This document shows, in pieces, positions 1 to 6,337 of a DNA stretch of 62,361 nt; position 1 is the first letter of the stretch; each line of letters starts with the position of its first letter. Source of the DNA: Streptomyces sp. G44 (lineage in GTDB: Bacteria; Actinomycetota; Actinomycetes; Streptomycetales; Streptomycetaceae); the NCBI RefSeq assembly GCF_016905445.1, contig NZ_JAFEXF010000018.1:1-62361 (forward strand), read 5' to 3'. Under the pieces are notes generated by a model. That model worked only from the letters and a program-made list of their open reading frames with translations, was not told the origin of the DNA and did no database searches. A program made the translations under genes and the position numbers.

Positions 1-292
1 AAAAGAAGGCACAATAGGATGGGGAGAGGGGTGGGGGGGGCGGGGAGTTGTGTAAAAGAGTTGGTTTTCTGTTTTTCTTGTTTTTCCTCCTTGCCCTGCC
101 TCCTGCGGCCCCGGGGGGACCGGGGGGCGCCCCGGGGGCCCGCCCCGCCCGGGGGGTGGGGGGGGGGCCCCCCCGTTCCCGCCCCCGCCACTCCACTGCC
201 GTTCCGTCTTCCGCGCGCGGCAGTTCGTCTCTGCCGCGCCCTCTGTGACTCGTTGAGATCGAGAAAACACTAACCCCGACGCCGAGAAATGT
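1..292. other. Low-quality, homopolymer-rich contig edge with no credible gene
   Basis: This stretch contains long G and C runs around positions 30-45 and 112-175 and no convincing start with a ribosome binding site. The open frames over it translate to Pro/Gly/Arg-rich nonsense. It looks like a degraded sequence end, a mirror of the poly-G tail at the other end of the window. I see no gene or regulatory site here. Confidence 0.6.
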
Positions 293-1126
293 CTATCGCG
301 ACCAGGATAGATTTCCTGTGCGGATGACGGAGGAAGTTCTGCCACCGGGACACAGGGAACGCCCGGTCGGTGCCAGCCGGAGCCGCTGAGGCGGCGCCGC
401 CTGCGCCCGCTCGATGCCCGGCAGGATCTCGGCGCGGGCCAGGGGGTGGCGGCGGACCTCGGCGAGGTGTCGTCGGTGCGCGGTCTCATCGGCGTACGAC
501 GTGAGGACCACGACGACGTTCTCGCCGGTGCGGACCGGCAGCCTGGGGAACGTGTTGTGCGCGTGTTCGGTCACGAGGAGGGCGAACGGCGCGGGTCCCG
601 TCTCCCGGAGCACGGGCAGGAGGCCGTCCCGGATCCGCGCGCCGCCCGCGTACCCCGGTGGAAAGAACCACACGGTGGCGGCCACGAAGAGGTCCGGCGC
701 CGGAGCGCCGACCGGAGGCCGCCGGGAGGGGGAGACGGTGAGCCCGTTCGCGGCCGGCTCGGGGCGCGGCTCGGGGCGCAGGAGGAGTACGTCGTCGGAG
801 TCGAGCATGGTGTCGTTCGCCCGGGGTCCGTGCTCGGCCCACACGGGACCGCCGTAGAAGGCCGTGAGCGCGCGATGACGTGTCGCCATGTCCGGGAAAC
901 CGCGCAGCCAGACGAAGCGGTCCGGATCGTCGAGGTCCCGGAACTGGCCGAGTACGTCCATCCCCGCCTTCTCCTGCGGCTCGATGAGCTCCCCGTCGAA
1001 CAGCTCGATGAGCTCGTCGCGGCGGCCGGGACGCAGTGTGTACTGGCGGAGCTCGATCACGGCGGGCGGGGCGGCGACGGGCACGGGAACGGGCACGGGA
1101 ACGGGCACGGGCACGGTGGGGCGCAC
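293..1126 (-). CDS. NIPSNAP-family protein
   Basis: Encodes 277 aa. After a short Val-Pro repeat (residues 5-17) comes a ferredoxin-like NIPSNAP half with the family-typical IELRQYTLRPG opening, a VWLRGF strand and a RALTAFYGGPVW stretch. The second half (about residues 140-265) looks like a diverged repeat of the same fold. The function of bacterial NIPSNAP proteins is largely unknown; some resemble small-molecule monooxygenase-like dimers. The GTG start at 1126 is preceded by AGGAG at a 7-base spacing. The gene is divergent from a WYL regulator, the usual layout of a regulator and its target, so control by that protein is inferred. The last 25 or so residues read poorly and a frameshift near the low-quality edge is possible. 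Confidence 0.75.
   Translation of the reverse strand: MRPTVPVPVPVPVPVPVAAPPAVIELRQYTLRPGRRDELIELFDGELIEPQEKAGMDVLGQFRDLDDPDRFVWLRGFPDMATRHRALTAFYGGPVWAEHGPRANDTMLDSDDVLLLRPEPRPEPAANGLTVSPSRRPPVGAPAPDLFVAATVWFFPPGYAGGARIRDGLLPVLRETGPAPFALLVTEHAHNTFPRLPVRTGENVVVVLTSYADETAHRRHLAEVRRHPLARAEILPGIERAQAAPPQRLRLAPTGRSLCPGGRTSSVIRTGNLSWSR
1078..1118. repeat. Six-base tandem repeat coding for Val-Pro
   Basis: A run of CGGGCA/CGGGAA units in the 5' end of the NIPSNAP gene, translated on the minus strand as alternating Val and Pro. Such runs slip easily, but the 6-base unit keeps the frame open. Confidence 0.7.
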
Positions 1127-1283
1127 GGTATGACTCCTGTTCGACGGTTCCAGGCAGGGCCTACGGCTGGTTCCGGTCGGTTCCGGTCGATTGCGGCCGG
1201 GCCGCGGGGGATCGACGGTAGGAGCGCCGTGTGACAGGAGCTGTCAGGGTTTCCGGGTGAAGTTTTCCGTGGAAAATGCGCGC

Positions 1284-2261
1284 ATGCCTGCCAGTCGACT
1301 GCTCTCGGTGCTGCTGTTGCTGCAAGCGCGTGGCCGCATGTCCGCGCGAGCGATCGCCGACGAACTGCACGTCTCCGTGCGCACCACCTACCGTGACCTG
1401 GCCCGTCTGCACGCCACCGGGGTCCCGGTCTACGCCGAACCGGGCCCCGGAGGCGGCTACCGACTGCTCGACGGCTACCGCACCCGCCTCACCGGCATGA
1501 GCGAGGGCGAGGCGCGGGCCCTGTTCTTCGCCGGACTGCCGGGCCCCGCCGCCGACTTGGGGATCGCGGCCGAGGTGACGGCGGTACGGCTGAAGCTGCT
1601 CGCCTCATTGCCGACGGGACTGCGCGAGGAGGCGGCACGCGTCTCGGGGGTCTTCCACCTGGACGCCCCCGGCTGGTACCGGGACCCGGAGCCGGCGCCG
1701 TATCTGCCGCTGCTGGTCGACGCGTTGCTCGCGCGGCGTGCGGTGGACGTGCGCTACCGGCGCTGGCGGGCCCCGCAGGAGGTCGACCGCCGCCTCCGCC
1801 CCTACGGGCTGGTGCTCAAGTCCGGTACCTGGTACCTGGTCGCGGCCACGGAGAAGGGGGCCGCGACGTACCGTGTGGCCCAGATTCTCGACGCGGCACT
1901 GACCGACGAACTCTTCGACAGACCGACGGACTTCGACCTGGGCGCGTACTGGGCCTCTTACCTCGCCGACTTCGAGGCGCGCCGCTACACCGGCACAGCG
2001 ACCATCCGCCTCTCGCCCCGGGGGCGGAGACGCCTGCCCGACAATGTCCCGCCCGAAGTGGTCCGCGCGGTCGACGCCACCGCGACCACCGTCGGCACCG
2101 AGGGATGGGTGGAGGCGAACATCCCGATCGAGGGCGTCGAGCACGCCTGCGGTGAACTGCTGAGGCTCGGCGCGGACGTGGAGGCCGTGGCCCCGCCCGA
2201 ACTCCGCCGGGCCATGGCGACCACCGTGGAGATGCTCGCCCGGACGTACGCGCCGCGCTGA
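1284..2261 (+). CDS. YafY/DeoR-type transcriptional regulator with WYL domain
   Basis: Encodes 325 aa. Residues 1-60 form a winged helix-turn-helix (RMSARAIADELHVSVRTTYRDL). About residues 130-210 form a WYL domain; the signature reads TWYLVA, followed by the arginine-containing strand TYRVAQI. A C-terminal ferredoxin-like extension follows, as in full-length PafB/YafY proteins. WYL domains bind ligands, often nucleic acid or nucleotides, and tune the HTH. ATG at 1284 was chosen because the protein then begins exactly at the HTH; the longer frame from 1191 has no family support. It is divergent from the NIPSNAP gene, and the shared 157-bp gap probably holds the operator. Local regulator of that gene is an inference. 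Confidence 0.88.
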   Translation: MPASRLLSVLLLLQARGRMSARAIADELHVSVRTTYRDLARLHATGVPVYAEPGPGGGYRLLDGYRTRLTGMSEGEARALFFAGLPGPAADLGIAAEVTAVRLKLLASLPTGLREEAARVSGVFHLDAPGWYRDPEPAPYLPLLVDALLARRAVDVRYRRWRAPQEVDRRLRPYGLVLKSGTWYLVAATEKGAATYRVAQILDAALTDELFDRPTDFDLGAYWASYLADFEARRYTGTATIRLSPRGRRRLPDNVPPEVVRAVDATATTVGTEGWVEANIPIEGVEHACGELLRLGADVEAVAPPELRRAMATTVEMLARTYAPR

Positions 2262-2282
2262 CGCCGGTGTGCGGCCCCGAGG

Positions 2283-2603
2283 TCAGGCGGGCAGGGGAGC
2301 ACCGAGCATGGCGGAGGCCCGCTGGAGGGGGCTGAGGGCGGCCGGGGGCGCGGCCGGGGCCGCGGGTTCCGGGCCCGTACGGCAGGTGAAGCCGAGCTGC
2401 GCCATGGACCTGAGGACCTCGCCCGCGGTGAAGTCGCGGGGATCCTGGCGGGTGATGACCCGGCCGACCTGCTTGACGGGGTAGTGACGCCGTCCGATGA
2501 TCACGGACTGCCCGGTGACGGGTTCGGGCTTGACGCCCTTCATCGTTTCGAGCACGCCGCTCTTGGTGAGGTCGAACGGGAAGCGAGCGATGACACAGCG
2601 CAT
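2283..2603 (-). CDS. SCO5918-type conserved small protein
   Basis: Encodes 106 aa. The compact N-terminal 75 residues (MRCVIARFPFDLTKSGV, then VIIGRRHYPVKQVG and a DFTAGEVLRSMAQLGFTC helix) match what I recall of a Streptomyces-specific family found beside a DEAD-box helicase and a cold-shock protein. The Ala/Pro-rich tail is less ordered. No enzymatic motif is visible. It is the last gene of a leftward cluster (csp, helicase, CBS protein, this gene), which suggests a role tied to cold shock or RNA metabolism; this rests on context only. It converges with the WYL regulator, leaving 21 bp between the stops. Confidence 0.7.
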   Translation of the reverse strand: MRCVIARFPFDLTKSGVLETMKGVKPEPVTGQSVIIGRRHYPVKQVGRVITRQDPRDFTAGEVLRSMAQLGFTCRTGPEPAAPAAPPAALSPLQRASAMLGAPLPA

Positions 2604-2702
2604 GAGACCTCGCGAGGAGAAGAGGGAACGACCGGGGTGAGACGACTGCGGTGGGGTGACTGTGGCGGGATGACCGCGGCGAGATGACCGCAGTGCGTTG
2701 AT

Positions 2703-3149
2703 TCAGCGGGAGTGGGCAAGGGCGGGGACGCCCGGGGAACCGCCGTGCTCGTCGCCCGTGGCAGGGGACGGCGTGCCGTCACCGCTGATGCCACGTGCAG
2801 TGCTGATGTCACAAACAGCGCTGACGTCACGTACAGCACCGACGTCACGTACAGCGCTGACGTCACCGAGAGGGCTGATGTCGCGCAGGCGGACCCGGTC
2901 CGTGTACCCGGAGCCGTCGCGGACGGCGATGAGTCCGGACCGGGAGACCTGACCGACGCGCCTGCCGTCCTCGTCGCAGACGAGCAGATGACGGACGCGT
3001 GCGCCGGCCATGACGGACAGGGCGACCTCAACGGTCATGTCGGCCCACACCCGCGGCTCGGTCTCCTCCGTGGAACCGTCCACCGCCGTGGCCGCGGGGG
3101 CGACGCCCGGCGAGCGGGACGAGCGGGCCTGCGTCTGAGCGAGCGTCAA
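2703..3149 (-). CDS. Single-CBS-domain protein with C-terminal hexapeptide repeats
   Basis: Encodes 148 aa from a TTG start at 3149, preceded by a strong AGGAGG at 5-base spacing; the longer frame upstream lacks a binding site. Residues about 35-95 form one CBS motif (MTVEVALSVMAGARVRHLLV, then GQVSRSGLIAVRDG). A second CBS motif, normally present to complete a Bateman module, is absent, so the protein may pair as a dimer. The C-terminus is a run of six-residue repeats of the type R-D-V-S-A-V. CBS modules sense adenosyl nucleotides. The position downstream of the helicase suggests energy-linked control of the cold-shock cluster, as an inference. Confidence 0.75.
   Translation of the reverse strand: MTLAQTQARSSRSPGVAPAATAVDGSTEETEPRVWADMTVEVALSVMAGARVRHLLVCDEDGRRVGQVSRSGLIAVRDGSGYTDRVRLRDISPLGDVSAVRDVGAVRDVSAVCDISTARGISGDGTPSPATGDEHGGSPGVPALAHSR
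2784..2891. repeat. Six 18-bp tandem repeats inside the CBS gene
   Basis: Six consecutive 18-bp units of the form GCTGACGTCACGTACAGC with a few substitutions each. Because 18 is a multiple of three, copy number changes keep the frame and only lengthen or shorten the peptide repeat. Several units contain the palindrome TGACGTCA. Confidence 0.85.
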
Positions 3150-3225
3150 AGGAGCCTCCTGCGAGCTACGAGGATGGGACGGCTTCGGCGGCGCGAGGGG
3201 CCGGGGCCGCCGCCCGGCCAGGACT

Positions 3226-4701
3226 CTAGGCCGCCGCGTCGACGGCGGACTGGCGCGGCACCGACACACGGCGCGCCGCGGAGGCGGGACGGCGACGGCC
3301 GCGTGACGTGCCGCCGCGCTTGGGGCGCTCGACCACCGGCGCGGTGATGACGACCGGGACCCCGGAGGGCGCCTGGGCGCCGGTGATCCGGCTGAGCGCC
3401 TCCTCGCCGGGACGCACCTGCGTCACCTGCGGGCTGATGCCCGCGTCCGACATGAGGCGGACCATGCCGCGGCGCTGGTTGGGCGTGACCAGCGTGACGA
3501 CGCTCCCGGACTCACCGGCGCGCGCGGTACGGCCGCCGCGGTGGAGGTAGTCCTTGTGGTCGGTCGGCGGATCGACGTTGACGACGAGGTCGAGGTTGTC
3601 CACGTGGATGCCGCGGGCGGCGACGTTCGTGGCGACGAGCACGGTGACGTGCCCGGACTTGAACTGCGTCAGGGTGCGGGTGCGCTGGGGCTGCGACTTC
3701 CCGCCGTGCAGGGCGGCGGCCCGTACACCGCTGTTGAGCAGGTCCTGCGTCAACCGGTCGACGGCGTGCTTGGTGTCCAGGAACATGATCACGCGGCCGT
3801 CGCGGGCGGCGATCTCCGTGGTGGCCGTGTGCTTGTCGGCGCCCTGGACGTGCAGGACGTGGTGCTCCATCGTCGTGACCGCACCGGCCGAGGGGTCGAC
3901 GGAGTGGACGACGGGGTCCGTCAGGTAGCGGCGCACCAGCAGGTCCACGTTGCGGTCCAAGGTGGCGGAGAAGAGCATCCGCTGGCCCTCGGGGCGCACC
4001 TGGTCCAGGAGCGCGGTGACCTGCGGCATGAAGCCCATGTCCGCCATCTGGTCGGCCTCGTCCAGCACGGTGATGCCCACCTGGTTCAGGCGGCAGTCGC
4101 CCCGGTCGATGAGGTCCTTGAGCCGGCCGGGGGTCGCGACGACGACCTCGGCCCCGCTCCGCAGGGCGTTGGCCTGCCTGCCGATCGACATCCCGCCGAC
4201 GACCGTGGTCAGGCGAAGGCGCAGGGCACGGGCGTACGGGGTGAGCGCGTCGGTCACCTGCTGCGCGAGCTCCCGGGTGGGTACGAGGATCAGCCCCAGC
4301 GGCTGGCGGGGCTCGGCGTGCTGCCCGGCCGTCCGGGCGAGCAGGGCGAGACCGAAGGCGAGCGTCTTGCCGGAGCCGGTACGCCCGCGTCCGAGGACGT
4401 CACGGCCCGCGAGGGAGTTCGGCAGCGTCGCTCCCTGGATCGGGAAGGGGACGGCCACGCCCTGCCTGCCCAGCTCGGCGAGCAGCGGCGCCGGCATGCC
4501 GAGGTCGGCGAAGGCCTCCACGGCGGGAAGGGCAGGGGTGACGGTCTTGGGGAGAGCGAACTCACCCTGCGGCGCGGCGGCCCGACGGCCGTAACCGCCG
4601 GAGCTGCCGGAGCTCCTGGAGTTGCCGTAGCTCCTGGAGTTGCCGGAGCTGCCGGAACTACGGGTGCGGGAGAAACGGTCGTTCGTACGCGTGCGGTTCA
4701 T
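3226..4701 (-). CDS. DEAD-box ATP-dependent RNA helicase
   Basis: Encodes 491 aa. ATG at 4701 is preceded by AAGGAAGG about eight bases upstream. The N-terminal 40 residues are a Ser/Gly/Arg/Asn-rich low-complexity tail. The core then carries all helicase motifs in order: Q motif (FPIQGATLP), I (GRTGSGKT), Ia (PTRELAQQ), Ib (TPGRL), II (DEAD), III (SAT), IV (IMFLDTK), V (TNVAARGIH) and VI (HRGGRTARAG). It ends in a basic Arg/Lys-rich tail that may bind RNA. It unwinds structured RNA in the cytoplasm and is of the CsdA/RhlE type. It lies just downstream of a cold-shock gene on the same strand, a known Streptomyces pairing that suggests cold induction. Confidence 0.95.
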   Translation of the reverse strand: MNRTRTNDRFSRTRSSGSSGNSRSYGNSRSSGSSGGYGRRAAAPQGEFALPKTVTPALPAVEAFADLGMPAPLLAELGRQGVAVPFPIQGATLPNSLAGRDVLGRGRTGSGKTLAFGLALLARTAGQHAEPRQPLGLILVPTRELAQQVTDALTPYARALRLRLTTVVGGMSIGRQANALRSGAEVVVATPGRLKDLIDRGDCRLNQVGITVLDEADQMADMGFMPQVTALLDQVRPEGQRMLFSATLDRNVDLLVRRYLTDPVVHSVDPSAGAVTTMEHHVLHVQGADKHTATTEIAARDGRVIMFLDTKHAVDRLTQDLLNSGVRAAALHGGKSQPQRTRTLTQFKSGHVTVLVATNVAARGIHVDNLDLVVNVDPPTDHKDYLHRGGRTARAGESGSVVTLVTPNQRRGMVRLMSDAGISPQVTQVRPGEEALSRITGAQAPSGVPVVITAPVVERPKRGGTSRGRRRPASAARRVSVPRQSAVDAAA

Positions 4702-4990
4702 GCGGGGAACCTTCCTTGATGCGGCGCATGTCAAGGAATTCCCGCAGCGATGAACGGCGGAGAGAATTACAAGAATGGACCGATGTGAAATGCTGAAGCG
4801 AAAACGGTCGCCCGCCGAATAATCAGGACGACCCGCGGAAAACGTCAGGGTGCGGGTGCGACTCAGGTACGCGAGTCGGAGACCGGAGTCAAGGTCGCGA
4901 GCCGGAGTCAGGGTCGCGAGACGGGGTCACGTCACTCGGCAGGCGAAACCAGTGGCGAAACCGCAGGCGAAATCACTGCGGGAAAATGCA

Positions 4991-5034
4991 TGCAGCTGGG
5001 GCCCGCACCCCGAAGGATGCGGGCCCCAGCTGCA
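4991..5034 (-). terminator. Strong hairpin terminator after the cold-shock gene
   Basis: Two perfect 17-base arms, TGCAGCTGGGGCCCGCA and its complement, flank a 10-base loop. The hairpin starts 15 bases past the csp stop codon. No T-run follows, as is usual in Streptomyces. It separates csp from the helicase, whose promoter must then lie in the 290 bp between them. Confidence 0.85.
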
Positions 5035-5048
5035 CGTGCGCGTAAGCG

Positions 5049-5252
5049 TCAGGCGGGAACGATGTTCTCGGCCGTCGGGCCCTTCTGGCCCTGCGCGATG
5101 TCGAAGCTCACCTTCTGGCCTTCGAGCAGCTCACGGAAGCCCTGGGCGGCGATGTTCGAGTAGTGGGCGAACACATCGGCGCCGCCACCGTCCTGCTCGA
5201 TGAAGCCGAAGCCCTTTTCCGCGTTGAACCACTTCACGGTACCAGTAGCCAT
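5049..5252 (-). CDS. Cold-shock protein (CspA family)
   Basis: Encodes 67 aa, the standard length for the family. It has the N-terminal [15 protein letters not shown] block (RNP1) and VFAHYS (RNP2), with the conserved aromatic residues that stack on single-stranded nucleic acid. ATG at 5252 is preceded by AAAGGAGAT at good spacing. The product is a cytoplasmic RNA chaperone of one OB fold. It is followed by its own terminator and then the DEAD-box helicase, a cold-shock partner. The upstream leader is unusually AT-rich for this genome, consistent with a structured 5' untranslated region. Confidence 0.97.
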   Translation of the reverse strand: MATGTVKWFNAEKGFGFIEQDGGGADVFAHYSNIAAQGFRELLEGQKVSFDIAQGQKGPTAENIVPA

Positions 5253-5564
5253 GTCTATCTCCTTTGGGGCAGTACATCGGGATCCACACTGTGCGGAAAC
5301 CGTGTCGCCGCGATGATTACCCCGCCCGGAAATGACCGGTAATACAAAAGCGCTCCGACCGCGGTACGCGACCAGGAGCACTTGAAGTTTCGGGAACCAC
5401 AACTGCAACTAAGACGACAGTAGCACGCCATGGAGGGCGGCGCCGGTCCGATAATTCCGCCCCGCTCGGCGCACGGAAAAACCCTTCTCGCGTGGTTCCC
5501 TAAACTCTCACGCGGCGAACACAGACATTGACGCTCCCGCGTGTTTTGGCAACCCTCACACCGG
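5253..5564. promoter_or_regulatory. Leader and promoter region of the cold-shock gene
   Basis: No gene is seen in these 312 bases. Csp genes commonly have long structured leaders, and the stretch up to about 5430 is a candidate for one. The rest should hold the csp promoter and the 3' end of the neighbouring effector-like gene transcript. I could not assign a -10/-35 pair with confidence. Confidence 0.4.
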
Positions 5565-6059
5565 TCACCGCCGCTCGGTCTCGGTCTCGGTCTCAGCCGG
5601 GTCGGAGGAGGGCGAGGGCGAGGACGGGGACGGGGGTGAGGGCGTGGTGCGTGTCATGTTGAAGGTGAGGCCGGAGAAGTCCCGGCCCTGGAGTACCTGG
5701 CCGTTCTGAGAACTGCCGCTGAAGCTGTTGTGCACGTCGCCGCCAGCGGAGCCGGCCCGCGCCCGCTGCCACCACTCGTCCAGCAGTCCGCGGAACTCTC
5801 CGTCCAGGGCGGCCCGTACGCCGAGGGCGGTGGCCAGAGCCTGCGCGCGCACCGGGTCGGCGGGGTCCTCCTCCAGCGCGGAGACCTCCAGTTCGCCGGA
5901 GCTGACCCGGGGCGCCCCGCCCCCTTCCGCCTCCTCCGTCGCGGCCCGCCCGAACGGGCGCCGCACCAGCGCGGTGAGTCCTTGCCATGCCTGGCGTCCG
6001 GCTTCGCCGCCGAGACCGCCGGCCAGCGCGGCGAGCGCCGCTGCGGTGATCGGGTCCAT
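5565..6059 (-). CDS. Putative amyloid-signalled cell-death effector (Bell/HeLo-like)
   Basis: Encodes 164 aa. ATG at 6059 has GGGAG seven bases upstream. Residues 1-35 are an Ala/Gly/Leu-rich helix (ITAAALAALAGGLGGEAG), followed by helical stretches to about residue 103 ending in LLDEWWQRAR. Residues 109-133 hold a beta-prone motif, NSFSG, then GQVLQGRDFSG and LTFN. The tail is Pro/Ser-rich and acidic. The divergent STAND protein carries nearly the same motif near its N-terminus. In described bacterial amyloid signalling (BASS) pairs, an NLR and an adjacent effector share such a motif, and the effector has an N-terminal helical pore-forming domain (Bell, akin to fungal HeLo). The architecture fits; the killing function is inferred. 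An adaptor role is the alternative. Confidence 0.6.
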   Translation of the reverse strand: MDPITAAALAALAGGLGGEAGRQAWQGLTALVRRPFGRAATEEAEGGGAPRVSSGELEVSALEEDPADPVRAQALATALGVRAALDGEFRGLLDEWWQRARAGSAGGDVHNSFSGSSQNGQVLQGRDFSGLTFNMTRTTPSPPSPSSPSPSSDPAETETETERR

Positions 6060-6337
6060 GCTGGGGCTCCCTCAGTAGGTGACGGGGCCATTCCACCTCA
6101 GGGCGGCTGCCGAGGTGCACACATCGCCACAACGCCATGTCGTAGACGCGTCAACGGCGTTGGTGCATGACCGAGGAGACGCGGGGACGCCGACGCCCAG
6201 GACATTCGTAGGCAGCCGCGTATGGCCTGCAACCGATCGTGGCCCGCACCTGATCGTGGTGCGTTCGGAACGCCCCCTTCCTCGTCCTGGTTCCAGTACG
6301 GTGACCATGGGGCGGAGATCCCGGAAGGCGGTGGTTC
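6060..6337. promoter_or_regulatory. Divergent promoter region of the effector/STAND pair
   Basis: This 278-bp gap separates the two divergent starts. It contains a 7-base inverted repeat, CAACGCC at 6130-6136 and GGCGTTG at 6156-6162, a possible operator. No other gene is evident. Confidence 0.4.

Noticed and set aside
19..273. 84-aa and 66-aa frames at the window start
   Set aside because: They lie in homopolymer-rich, probably erroneous sequence and translate to Pro/Gly/Arg strings.
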